Made by a program: the position numbers and the translations under genes | Shown: piece after piece, positions 1 through 8,838 of the stretch | How positions within the stretch are numbered: the stretch's first letter is position 1 | Layout: each line of letters opens with the position of its first letter | Assembly (NCBI GenBank): GCA_018675685.1 | Contig: JABGXP010000020.1 | Location: 1-37,679, forward strand | Origin: a bacterium | GTDB taxonomy: Bacteria > Patescibacteriota > Minisyncoccia > Moranbacterales > DUUL01 | DNA length: 37,679 nt | Direction of reading: 5' to 3' | The notes under the pieces: generated by a model | Databases searched by the model: none | What the model saw: only the letters and a program-made list of their open reading frames with translations | What the model was told of the DNA's origin: nothing

Positions 1-297
1 GCATAGAACCATCACCATTATAGTCTAAATACCATTCCATGTAAGCAGAGCCTTTTCTAGCAACACCTACATTATCAGCTCCATCACCATCCCAGTCTCC
101 TACGACGGGTGTGTCTGTGGCTAGACCAAAGCTATAAACTTTGTCTATTTGGGTACCATCCCATTGACCATTACCATTATAGTCTAAATACCATTCCATG
201 TAAGTAGAGCCTTTTCTAGCAACACCCACATTATCAATTCCATCACCATCCCAGTCTCCTACGACGGGTGTGTCTGTGTCAAAGCCAAAGCCTGGAA
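1..297. repeat. 159-bp (53-aa) near-identical coding tandem repeat, about 2 copies visible
   Basis: 'acgacgggtg' at 102 and 261 and 'tagtctaaat' at 21 and 180: constant 159-bp offset with nearly identical sequence. Confidence 0.9.
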
Positions 298-1090
298 CAA
301 AAATTAATTCGCTTAATTCAAACTCTGCCACAATAGTATGATTAGCACCAATATCAGAAACAGTATACTGATTATTTGCTACTTGATTAATCACCGAAAT
401 ACTATTGTCTATTAGAGAGCTTAAGTTTCGTCCACTATCCGCAATAACATCATAAGTCACATCGTTTCCATAACTAACTGCACTGATATTAGGCGATATT
501 GAACCACCCGTACCTGATACAGAAGCATTAAGTATGAATACATAAGGAGAAAATGTGATCTCTACTGTTGTTTCAAGTTGCACATTCGTTAATTGCAACG
601 GTGAAGAAGGATTGCTCACTTCTATGCCATTTACTTCAACCCTTGATACATAATAACCAGTGTCTGGAGTATAGGCAATTGAAATGTCATCACCAACATT
701 CACTGTTCCAAGGTCTTCTATGGTTCCATTTCCCACAACATTAACAGTTACGGGTGGTGTCACAAACGTGGACCAATGAACTTCGCTTGAATTTGGTCCA
801 TTACCGTCTGCGTTATAAGCATAAACGACAAAGTACCAATGTGTCGAAGGCGTTAAAACCAGCGGCAATGTATATGATATAACATTACCTACGTCGATTT
901 CGACAGTATATGGTCCTCCTTGCGTGGTACCATAATTTAGAACGTAGCCATCTATAGGGTCTCCACTGGTTGGTGCATCCCAACTAGCTGTTGGCGACAA
1001 AAGTGACGCCACTGCCTGCGATTCTGTAAAAAACAGGATAAGCAGGAACGAAAAAAATACTAACGATAAAAGTTTGACATGTTTATTCAT
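1..1090 (-). CDS. Secreted protein (3' end beyond window): signal peptide, FnIII-like domain, then DxDxDG (FG-GAP/VCBS-like) tandem repeats
   Basis: Own translation of minus strand from ATG at 1090: MNKHVKLLSLVFFSFLLILFFTESQAVASLLSPTASWDAPTSGDPIDGYVLNYGTT...; then repeats TDTPVVGDWDGDGIDNVGVARKGSTYMEWYLDYNGNGQWDG. SD-like GGGAGG upstream. Not in ORF track because it runs off the window edge. Confidence 0.85.
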   Translation of the reverse strand, partial: MNKHVKLLSLVFFSFLLILFFTESQAVASLLSPTASWDAPTSGDPIDGYVLNYGTTQGGPYTVEIDVGNVISYTLPLVLTPSTHWYFVVYAYNADGNGPNSSEVHWSTFVTPPVTVNVVGNGTIEDLGTVNVGDDISIAYTPDTGYYVSRVEVNGIEVSNPSSPLQLTNVQLETTVEITFSPYVFILNASVSGTGGSISPNISAVSYGNDVTYDVIADSGRNLSSLIDNSISVINQVANNQYTVSDIGANHTIVAEFELSELIFVPGFGFDTDTPVVGDWDGDGIDNVGVARKGSTYMEWYLDYNGNGQWDGTQIDKVYSFGLATDTPVVGDWDGDGADNVGVARKGSAYMEWYLDYNGDGSM

Positions 1091-1162
1091 CTGTAAATCC
1101 TCCCAGTTGGGTTTTTCTGATTATTTCTTTGTATATCGAATCCTTTTGGATAAGATTTAAGA

Positions 1163-1180
1163 AACAATATAGTATTGTTT
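1163..1180. repeat. Inverted repeat AAACAATA-tag-TATTGTTT in 5' leader of the 1..1090 gene
   Basis: aaacaatatagtattgttt: 8-bp arms and short loop. Confidence 0.5.
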
Positions 1181-1243
1181 AAAGAACAAATTTAGAAGAA
1201 ACCAAGAAAAAAACTATTAATTTAAAGGCTTCTCTTTAACGAG

Positions 1244-1272
1244 AGTATAACCATATTTGTATAAACTTACAA
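1244..1272 (-). promoter_or_regulatory. Putative sigma70-type promoter TTGTAA-N17-TATACT
   Basis: Minus-strand ttgtaa gtttatacaaatatggt tatact upstream of the 1..1090 gene. Confidence 0.5.
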
Positions 1273-1317
1273 TAGAATAGCAAATAAAATGTAGTAATAA
1301 TCTTACTTTTATGCATT

Positions 1318-2232
1318 TTATTTTGAAACAGTTGAATTATGGTTGATTTCTGGACTGTCACTATTTTTTTTGAAGTATATACGCGCTTCGTTCGAATTTC
1401 CACCCATAGCGTTAGAAGATGAGACTGCTCTTACGATAGCATAATAGACAACATCTTCCTTAAGATTATTAATTATCCCGGTTTTTTCCGACGTTTCAAC
1501 TTCCCAACAATCATAATTGTAAGATTCTCCTTTTTTTCTCAAATAGATTCTGTATCTTGCTTTCACAAGATCAATATATTGCCAGGTAACCGTGACTTTT
1601 TTATTGCCAATTCTTGTTGGACATTCCTTTTTTTGATTTTGATAAAGATGCAGATACGTTTCATGACTCTCATTGTTTATTCTTTTTGAGCTACTGAAAA
1701 CGAACGGAATCTTTTGAATATCATAATCAATTCCATCAAACTCACCGTCGTTATCAGAGTCTTGGTCTAAAATGTTCGCAATACCATCCTTATCATAATC
1801 AAGACTACACGCTTTTGGCCCCCAGGTTACATATTCAATTCCATCGGGAATACCATCCTTATCAGTATCTTGCTCATTAGGCGATGTTTTTAATTTTCTT
1901 TCTAAAACATCAGACAATCCATCGTCATCTGTATCAAGATTGTTGCTCCAAATGATCACTATCTCAGAAGAATAGCCGAATTTATTATCAGCAGTTGCTG
2001 ATATATAATTAGGCACATCAGGTTTCAAGTGGAGCTTACTTAGTTTGATTGAGAAGGCTCTTTTTTCTAGAGAAACTTTTCTATCATAGTTCCTGCTTGA
2101 TAAACCGACATGAATCGTATAACTAGGCGTTACTTTGCTGTCAGTAAACTCATCCCAACCTAGTCGTACCTCTTGTGCATTTGCTGTTTGAGTAAAAAAG
2201 AAAAGAATAATCAAAAATGTTTTTAATTTCAT
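1318..2232 (-). CDS. Secreted FnIII-like protein with thrombospondin-type-3-like Ca-binding repeats
   Basis: Signal peptide MKLKTFLIILFFFTQTANA; DTDDDGLSD, DTDKDGIPDG, DYDKDGIANILDQDSDNDGEFDG motifs. Confidence 0.8.
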   Translation of the reverse strand: MKLKTFLIILFFFTQTANAQEVRLGWDEFTDSKVTPSYTIHVGLSSRNYDRKVSLEKRAFSIKLSKLHLKPDVPNYISATADNKFGYSSEIVIIWSNNLDTDDDGLSDVLERKLKTSPNEQDTDKDGIPDGIEYVTWGPKACSLDYDKDGIANILDQDSDNDGEFDGIDYDIQKIPFVFSSSKRINNESHETYLHLYQNQKKECPTRIGNKKVTVTWQYIDLVKARYRIYLRKKGESYNYDCWEVETSEKTGIINNLKEDVVYYAIVRAVSSSNAMGGNSNEARIYFKKNSDSPEINHNSTVSK

Positions 2233-2328
2233 GGAGCACCCCTTCGTTTTTTAGTGGTTGATTAAACACATAATAATATATATTTAGTTTTCAAGAAACT
2301 ACAAAATTTAGTATTTTGTTTACTGGAA

Positions 2329-2357
2329 AGTATAACTTATTTTTTTGATTTTGTCAA
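2329..2357 (-). promoter_or_regulatory. Putative promoter TTGACA-N17-TATACT
   Basis: Minus-strand ttgaca aaatcaaaaaaataagt tatact upstream of the 1318..2232 CDS. Confidence 0.65.
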
Positions 2358-2377
2358 GAGTATAAATGTGCATATTG

Positions 2378-2418
2378 AAAAAAGGAGCTCATCGTGTGAA
2401 TACACAATAAACTCCTTT
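2378..2418 (-). terminator. Rho-independent terminator of the ExbB/ExbD/transglutaminase-like operon
   Basis: Minus strand: AAAGGAGTTTATTGTGTATTCACACGATGAGCTCCTTTTTT (AAAGGAG/CTCCTTT stem, inner GTGT/ACAC, T run). Confidence 0.6.
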
Positions 2419-2439
2419 GGGTTTTAGCACTTTTAAGTG

Positions 2440-4347
2440 CTAGTTATCGATTAATACCGGCGGCAGATACTTGAACTGATTGAATCCAACAACACTTACA
2501 CTGCGGGAATTTCCATGCCCTTGAATCATAGCGGCAAATGAAGGAAGATAACTCTTCCTTTGGGGACAATCTTGGTGCAGAGCGTTGTTGTCATAACCAT
2601 TTCCCGTAGGTTCGGTATAGGAGAAGGGTATCTCCACACCATTTACTGGGAGCAGAATGTGATTCGGAAATGGATCCGTTGTGAACTTACCAATTTGCGG
2701 TAAGAGTGGAACCAGATGTCCAATGCCATGATAACTGAGCTGAACCAGAGCACATACCTTTGGTGAATCCTTAAATGCTTTATGCTTTGATGCCATGTAA
2801 GCACTGGCGGCCCAAGTTGCATGGCCATCACAATCCTTGCCTCTATTCCACAATGCTACAATTGGTGGCATGGGAATTTCTTCCGGACCTGCGAACCCCT
2901 TCTTGCTCGTGTCTGTTTTGTGATCTGACACGTACGGCAGAATTTCTTCGATAAACTGCATGATTTGCTCTACAGCTTCATCTGGAGTCTCAGCATCGCC
3001 GACTACTGCATCAACTATTTCAGTGAGTCTTGGAGTGACTGCGACGTATGACGAGAAGTCTGAACTCCTTGGTTCTGCGTTGGATTTGCCTGTATTTGCA
3101 TAGACAACTCTTTTTTTATGGAGATTATTCTCCCTAACCTGTTGTAATTCATCCAAGAGATCCTGATAGGTCACGTCTACGTTCTTGTTTCCCAAGAGAA
3201 CTCGGTCATCATTTTCCATTGTGAATAGATAGGAAAAGGGAATCATAATTGATTGATCAGGTTCACGACTGCCCCAGAAACAGAGTTGTTTTTTTTCATT
3301 CACGATTGGGACAGGAACCGTCATCAGATGCCCAGTGTCATTATCCTGCCAATTACCAGGAGTCGAACTTTGATTATTAAGCCAGCGAACAATAACATAA
3401 TTGACTGGAGGCTTTTTTCTGTAAAGAAAAAGAGCTTGCTTACCTTTGCCAACAATTTCAATATCGTCAGGATTAAGGTATATTCCGTATGCTATTGAGT
3501 ATTGCCGGGACACCAACCACTGAGTTTTTTCAATATCCCACTCTCCAGTTTGCCAATTACATAGATCCGTGAAGGTGTAGAAGGCTATCGGCAAAGATTG
3601 ATAGGGTTCCAAAGATGAAACGCCAATTGCACGATCAACCGATCCTTTCCTCCACAGTCCTTGAGTATTGGGACGGAGACATAGCCAGGTGTCATTCGGT
3701 TTGATTCTCCTGGTTTTTCCATCAGCAAACATTCTCTTGAAACCTAATTCCAGACCGTTCATGCCTTTTGTTTCTAGAAAAGGTTCAAACAATACCCTGC
3801 TTGAATTAGTGATGTCGTTTGAAATACGACCAAATTCACTATACGGGACGACTTGAAATGCTGTGCTCAAGTCTTTGGTATTGATAGCCTCTTCAACAGA
3901 ATGGCCATTCTTGAGCATTCGAGCAGAGTAGACCCAATCTGTAGCTGGGAAATGAAGATAATCCTTGCCAATATTGTATCCAGAAAATCTTACGGGATCC
4001 AATTTAGTACCGAGCTTTTCACCTTTTCCAGTTGACACAATTGAAATCGTGTCACCCAAAGGGAAGGCCTTTTTGAGAAAGTCAGAAAACATTTTCTGTG
4101 CTGATATCAAGAAATCCAGGGGTTTTCCAGGAGGTATTGCAAATGCAACGCCAACAATTCCTTTGTAAGGATTGAAGCAACTCTTGGAGTCTGTCCAGAA
4201 TCCTGCTATAGCCACAGTGACTATCAAAATGGTTGTAGTGCAAATGATAACTCTCAGAAATTTCTTCCACGGATTGGACCGAGAAGAAGCCTTTAAGCCT
4301 TTAGAAAGTGTGGCTTTTTGCCAGTTTTTCTGATCTAGGTAGCTCAT
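2440..4347 (-). CDS. Membrane-anchored transglutaminase-like (papain-like fold) protein, 635 aa
   Basis: N-terminal TM (FLRVIICTTTILIVTVAIAGFW); putative catalytic Cys in NRGKDCDGHATWAASAYM, His in YHGIGHLVPLL, acidic residue in FSYTEPTGNG; upstream AIEEILPYVSD-like segment. SD AAAGGAG before ATG. Confidence 0.6.
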   Translation of the reverse strand: MSYLDQKNWQKATLSKGLKASSRSNPWKKFLRVIICTTTILIVTVAIAGFWTDSKSCFNPYKGIVGVAFAIPPGKPLDFLISAQKMFSDFLKKAFPLGDTISIVSTGKGEKLGTKLDPVRFSGYNIGKDYLHFPATDWVYSARMLKNGHSVEEAINTKDLSTAFQVVPYSEFGRISNDITNSSRVLFEPFLETKGMNGLELGFKRMFADGKTRRIKPNDTWLCLRPNTQGLWRKGSVDRAIGVSSLEPYQSLPIAFYTFTDLCNWQTGEWDIEKTQWLVSRQYSIAYGIYLNPDDIEIVGKGKQALFLYRKKPPVNYVIVRWLNNQSSTPGNWQDNDTGHLMTVPVPIVNEKKQLCFWGSREPDQSIMIPFSYLFTMENDDRVLLGNKNVDVTYQDLLDELQQVRENNLHKKRVVYANTGKSNAEPRSSDFSSYVAVTPRLTEIVDAVVGDAETPDEAVEQIMQFIEEILPYVSDHKTDTSKKGFAGPEEIPMPPIVALWNRGKDCDGHATWAASAYMASKHKAFKDSPKVCALVQLSYHGIGHLVPLLPQIGKFTTDPFPNHILLPVNGVEIPFSYTEPTGNGYDNNALHQDCPQRKSYLPSFAAMIQGHGNSRSVSVVGFNQFKYLPPVLIDN

Positions 4348-4365
4348 GTTATCTCCTTTGACTTA

Positions 4366-4770
4366 TTAATTTTCAGAGTAGTTAATAAGTTTTTTGGTAG
4401 TCCATTGAACCCTTCTTCTTTTTGAAGGGTCTTTACTTGTGGTTCCAAGGGAACGCACAAGATTCATGACATTGTCGATAAAACCGTAGGGAATTTTCTC
4501 CTCAATTATTGCAGCAACCTCCACCTTGTGAATTCCTTCTTGGAAAGCTGCTAATACAATTTTGGATAATTCATTTTCTTCCACATAACGCCCATTGCAC
4601 TTTATACCATATCCTTCCCCCGTTTCTTCCAAGAAAATATTAATCATAGGCAAGCGAAGATCGCTCTCCATTGATTCTTTAGGCTCCATTTGTATGGCGA
4701 GTAGGAATGCAATACAAATTAGCATAAAGAGATCTACAAATGACCAAATAGTTCCGTCATTTTCTTCCAT
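4366..4770 (-). CDS. ExbD/TolR-like membrane protein
   Basis: Start re-assigned to MEENDGTIWSFVDLFMLICIAFLLAIQ (SD AAGGAGGTG, 6-nt spacer); single N-terminal TM with an Asp, soluble C-terminal domain; overlaps the upstream ExbB-like CDS by 14 bp. Confidence 0.65.
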   Translation of the reverse strand: MEENDGTIWSFVDLFMLICIAFLLAIQMEPKESMESDLRLPMINIFLEETGEGYGIKCNGRYVEENELSKIVLAAFQEGIHKVEVAAIIEEKIPYGFIDNVMNLVRSLGTTSKDPSKRRRVQWTTKKLINYSEN

Positions 4771-5485
4771 TTTCGCCACCTCCTTTTTGTGCGATTCTGA
4801 AAATAACAAGAACCGTTTTTAATAGTGAATTTCTTTCTGAAATAACAAGTCGATTCAAGGTTGAAATGCATAATTTGCCAAGTAAGGCAAAGACTGTTGT
4901 TCCAATGGCGTTTCCAACTCCAACAAACATCGAAGCGTTGCTAGACTTGCTTAGCGTTGCGCTGGCAAGTCCCATTGCCGTTCCCAGGAGACCCAAGATT
5001 GGCAAGATAGTTTCAAAAAAAGTTAAGAGCTTTGGACCTTTAAATATCATTTCTTCAAGGTAGCCCTCCAGATTAGCTTTCACCTCGTCTGACCAATGTT
5101 GTTTTTCCGAAGTAGAGAATTTTCTAAAATGTTTCACAAAAAGTGAACCATTGAAAATGTCTTTAACCGGCAACTTTGTGGCACTAAGGTTGATCTCATC
5201 TTGATTTGCAACCATTTTTTCTACAACCCTTGCTTCTTTCACTGTAACAATAAATGTTGAAATTGACATAACAATGCCAATCACTGTAATCATTACAATA
5301 GGAATCATCAATGGGTTGCCGATTGTCATAAGAAAGAGATGCTCAATAATGTTCTCCATCGATAGTGTTAGCGACAGACACCCGAGTAGAGCGAATGCCG
5401 TTAAATACTGGATAGTGAACATGGTTGATCGTTTGAAACCTTTTCCATATCTAACCTTTTCGATTAATGTTTCTTGTTTTTCCAT
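4757..5485 (-). CDS. MotA/TolQ/ExbB-family proton-channel-like protein
   Basis: FFETILPILGLLGTAMGLASATLSKSSNASMFVGVGNAIGTTVFALLGKL resembles the MotA/TolQ/ExbB core; start re-assigned to MEKQETL with SD AAGGAG. Confidence 0.8.
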   Translation of the reverse strand: MEKQETLIEKVRYGKGFKRSTMFTIQYLTAFALLGCLSLTLSMENIIEHLFLMTIGNPLMIPIVMITVIGIVMSISTFIVTVKEARVVEKMVANQDEINLSATKLPVKDIFNGSLFVKHFRKFSTSEKQHWSDEVKANLEGYLEEMIFKGPKLLTFFETILPILGLLGTAMGLASATLSKSSNASMFVGVGNAIGTTVFALLGKLCISTLNRLVISERNSLLKTVLVIFRIAQKGGGENGRK

Positions 5486-5621
5486 CACATGACTCCTTCT
5501 TGGTTTTAAGTTAACGGTTTGGTTTGAATCATTAAAGTTTTCTATGCGTCGATACTTAGATTTTAAGGAACAAATTTCATAATACACAAAATTTTAGTAG
5601 CATCTATGCATTATAGGAATA

Positions 5622-5650
5622 ATAATACCTTTCTTTTTGTATTTTGTCAA
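5622..5650 (-). promoter_or_regulatory. Putative promoter TTGACA-N17-TATTAT for the ExbB/ExbD/transglutaminase-like operon
   Basis: Minus-strand ttgaca aaatacaaaaagaaagg tattat; a second TATAAT follows 6 nt later. Confidence 0.65.
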
Positions 5651-5790
5651 TAGTCTAGGGTGATGTTTGTAGATATTTTCTTCAGATTGTTTTTTTTCAA
5701 ACTTTCATGTACAAAAAACGTGACTTGTTGGTCTTTAAATGTTAGAATTTAGAAGAAGTTTCAAGGAGGAATGAACAATCTAAGAAAGAA

Positions 5791-6951
5791 ATGAAGAGAA
5801 AAATGAGTTTCAAGAGAATTGAAAAAGAAGCCAAAAAAGTTTTGGTATTAAACTATGAGTTTCCACCAATCGGTGGGGGAGCTGCCACAGCAACATTCAA
5901 CATGTTGCGTGTTTTGGCTAGGAAAAAAGATATTAAAATCAATCTAGTAACTTCTTCGGAGGGTAGTTTTAAACAGGAGGATTTTGCAGACAATGTTAAA
6001 ATTCATTACCTAGATATTGGAAAAAATGGAGACATTCATAGTCAATCCAACAAAGATCTGCTAATTTTTTTTTGGAAAGCTTTTTGGTATTGTTTAAAAT
6101 TAAAAAAAGAGGAAAAATTTGATTTGACCCATGCTTTTTTTGGAATTCCTTGTGGATTCATTGCAATGTTTTTAGGAATTCCATATATTGTGTCTTTGAG
6201 AGGCAGTGACGTTCCTTTTTATAGCGAAAAGTATCATTGGTTAGACATTTTATTCTTCAGTTGGCTAAGTAAAATTGTATGGGCAAGAGCGAAAAATGTG
6301 GTCGCAAACTCCCAGGGTTTGAAAGAGTTAGCCCTTAAAACAAAACCAAATCAAGAGATTGAAGTGATCTATAATGGTGTGGATACAGAAAGATTTTTTC
6401 CTAAGGAAAAAAAGAATGATGAATTTGTGGTTATTTCAACCTCAAGACTCATTAAGAGAAAGGGAATCGATTTGTTGCTTGAGGCTTTTATTTCTTTTTC
6501 AAAAGAACATAACAACGTTAAGTTGGTTATTGCTGGAGATGGTGAATTAAACGAAACACTTAAGGGGCTAGTCGATAAGAATAAACTCACGGACAAAGTT
6601 AGTTTTTTGGGTGCAGTTGATAGAGAGGAAATTCCAGGAATATATCAAAAAGGAGATGTCTTTGTGTTGCCTTCTTTGAATGAAGGAATGAGCAATTCTC
6701 TTTTAGAAGCGATGGCTTCAGGACTTGCGATTGTGGCCACTGATACAGGCGGAACAAGGGAGCTGGTTGATGAGAGAAATGGGATTATAATTAGTCCAAA
6801 AAGTGTGTGGGAGATCGAAAAGGCACTTGAGAAATTAAATAACAACAGAAATCTGCTTAAAAGTTTAAAAAAAGAGAGTCGAAGCAGGGCACTGAAGATG
6901 CGATGGGAAGAGATGGCAGGAGATTATTATGAGATGTATTTTAAAAAATAG
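5791..6951 (+). CDS. Glycosyltransferase family 4
   Basis: EFPPIGGGAATATFN N-terminus; VNVVANSQGLKEL and EGMSNSLLEAMASGLAIVATDTGGTRELV motifs. Confidence 0.9.
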   Translation: MKRKMSFKRIEKEAKKVLVLNYEFPPIGGGAATATFNMLRVLARKKDIKINLVTSSEGSFKQEDFADNVKIHYLDIGKNGDIHSQSNKDLLIFFWKAFWYCLKLKKEEKFDLTHAFFGIPCGFIAMFLGIPYIVSLRGSDVPFYSEKYHWLDILFFSWLSKIVWARAKNVVANSQGLKELALKTKPNQEIEVIYNGVDTERFFPKEKKNDEFVVISTSRLIKRKGIDLLLEAFISFSKEHNNVKLVIAGDGELNETLKGLVDKNKLTDKVSFLGAVDREEIPGIYQKGDVFVLPSLNEGMSNSLLEAMASGLAIVATDTGGTRELVDERNGIIISPKSVWEIEKALEKLNNNRNLLKSLKKESRSRALKMRWEEMAGDYYEMYFKK

Positions 6952-8832
6952 ATGTGTGGAATTAATGGGATTGTAAAATTAGACAAGAACAAGGTCTCTG
7001 AAAAGGAGATTAGCTTAATGAATAAGGAAATCCAATATCGTGGTCCTGATGATCAAGGAATTTTTACTCATGAGGGTGTTGGGTTTGGTCACGTTAGATT
7101 GTCTATTATCGATCTTTCTTCGAAGGGGCACCAGCCAATGGAATATGCACATCAGAATCGAAAGATAGAAATAGTTTTTAATGGGGAAATTTATAATTTT
7201 CAGAAAATTAAAGGAGAACTTCAGGGAAAGGGGTATGTGTTTAATTCAACTTCCGACACAGAGGTTTTGGGGGCTGCGTATCTTGAATTTGGTTTTGACT
7301 GTGTAAAAAAGTTTAATGGTATGTTCGCATTTGTCATCTATGATAGGCGAAAAAACATTCTTTTTGGTGCACGTGACCGTTTTGGAAAGAAGCCCTTGAA
7401 ATATTATTTAGATAAAGACAAGTTCATTTTTTCAAGTGAGTTAAAGGCAATTTTAACACAAGGAGTGAAAAGGGAAGTTGATTTTGAAGCAATTAATGAT
7501 TATCTAACTTTGCAATACGTCCCAGCTCCAAGAACTGGGTTCAGGAATATTTTCAAACTTCCCCATGCTAGTTATTTTACACTGGATTTGTCTAGTAGAA
7601 AGATGGAGATTAAGAAATATTGGAATCTAGATTATTCAAAGAAATTAAAACTTCCAGAAAGTGAATTGATTGAAAAAATTGAAGAAAAATTTGAGGAAAG
7701 TGTGAAAAGAAGGATGATTGCAGATGTTGAAATTGGTGCATTTTTGAGTGGCGGAGTAGACTCAAGTGCAATTGTTGCATTTGCTTCAAAATTTAAAAAA
7801 CAACTCAAAACTTTCACGATTAAATTCAATGAGAAGGATTTTGATGAGAGTGAATTTGCAAAAAAGGTTGCAAAAAGATACGGGACAGATCACCGAGAGT
7901 TTTTGGTGGAGCCTGCTGACATGAAATCAATTATCAAGAAATTGATTCGACAGTATGAAGAGCCTTATGCCGATAGCTCTCAATTGCCAACATATATTTT
8001 AGCGCAAAAGACCTCCGCATTCGTTACAGTGGCACTAAATGGTGATGGAGGCGATGAAAACTTTGGTGGCTATGATAAATATGAAAAACATTTAGCAATT
8101 CCATTTTTGAAGATGATGCCCTGTAAAAAAGTGCTAGCTGCTAAATTGTTTCAAATTTCCAAACAAAAAGAATCTTTTTTATTATATAAAATTGCTTTAT
8201 TTGTAGAATTACTAGATGAAGCACCAGTAAGACAACATTTTAATTTTACTCATTATTTTGATATTTTTTATAAAAATGATTTCTATAAAAATGAATATCA
8301 AAAAAGATTTGAAAAAATTCAATATGATTCTTTTGATAAATTCAAAAAGGAAGGAGAATTCAAAGGACTTGATCAAATTTTGTATTTGGATTTCAACACC
8401 TATGTCCCAGATGACTTGATGGTAAAAGTAGACATTGCGACGATGGCTAATGGATTGGAAAGTAGGAGTCCAATCTTGGATTATGAATTTGTGGAGCTAT
8501 GTGCTCAAATAAGAATAAATCAAAAAATAGATATTTTTGGAAGAAGGAAGAAGATTTTCAAGAAAATGCTAGAAAAATATCTAGATAAAGATATTTTATA
8601 TCGAAAGAAAAAAGGATTTTCTGTTCCAATTAAATATTGGTTTAGAAATGAATTAAAAGATGAACTAGAAGAGGCAATTTTTGATAAAAAGGGTTTGGTG
8701 CTGAAAATGATGAAAGAAGAGAAAATAAAAGAGTTGTTTGATAGCCATCAAAATGGACAGAATCATTCCAAGAAACTTTGGTCATTGATGTCACTTAATT
8801 TGTGGCATAGGGAGTATTTCTTAAACAAATAA
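6952..8832 (+). CDS. asnB: Asparagine synthase (glutamine-hydrolysing) family amidotransferase
   Basis: MCGINGIV Ntn-amidotransferase start; IGAFLSGGVDSSAIVA PP-loop; ALNGDGGDENFGGYDKY. Starts directly after the preceding stop codon. Confidence 0.93.
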   Translation: MCGINGIVKLDKNKVSEKEISLMNKEIQYRGPDDQGIFTHEGVGFGHVRLSIIDLSSKGHQPMEYAHQNRKIEIVFNGEIYNFQKIKGELQGKGYVFNSTSDTEVLGAAYLEFGFDCVKKFNGMFAFVIYDRRKNILFGARDRFGKKPLKYYLDKDKFIFSSELKAILTQGVKREVDFEAINDYLTLQYVPAPRTGFRNIFKLPHASYFTLDLSSRKMEIKKYWNLDYSKKLKLPESELIEKIEEKFEESVKRRMIADVEIGAFLSGGVDSSAIVAFASKFKKQLKTFTIKFNEKDFDESEFAKKVAKRYGTDHREFLVEPADMKSIIKKLIRQYEEPYADSSQLPTYILAQKTSAFVTVALNGDGGDENFGGYDKYEKHLAIPFLKMMPCKKVLAAKLFQISKQKESFLLYKIALFVELLDEAPVRQHFNFTHYFDIFYKNDFYKNEYQKRFEKIQYDSFDKFKKEGEFKGLDQILYLDFNTYVPDDLMVKVDIATMANGLESRSPILDYEFVELCAQIRINQKIDIFGRRKKIFKKMLEKYLDKDILYRKKKGFSVPIKYWFRNELKDELEEAIFDKKGLVLKMMKEEKIKELFDSHQNGQNHSKKLWSLMSLNLWHREYFLNK

Positions 8833-8838
8833 ATTGCT

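Noticed and set aside
1-297. CRISPR-like interpretation of the 159-bp repeats
   Set aside because: Repeats are long, contiguous, in-frame coding units without spacers.
2643-4270. Small ORFs (2643..2831, 3253..3498, 3668..3856, 3853..4035, 3965..4168, 4082..4270)
   Set aside because: Overlap or lie antisense to the 635-aa transglutaminase-like CDS; no SD, no recognisable domains.
5486-5615. Possible riboswitch in the ~130-nt leader of the ExbB-like operon
   Set aside because: No recognisable conserved riboswitch motif or strong stem found by eye.
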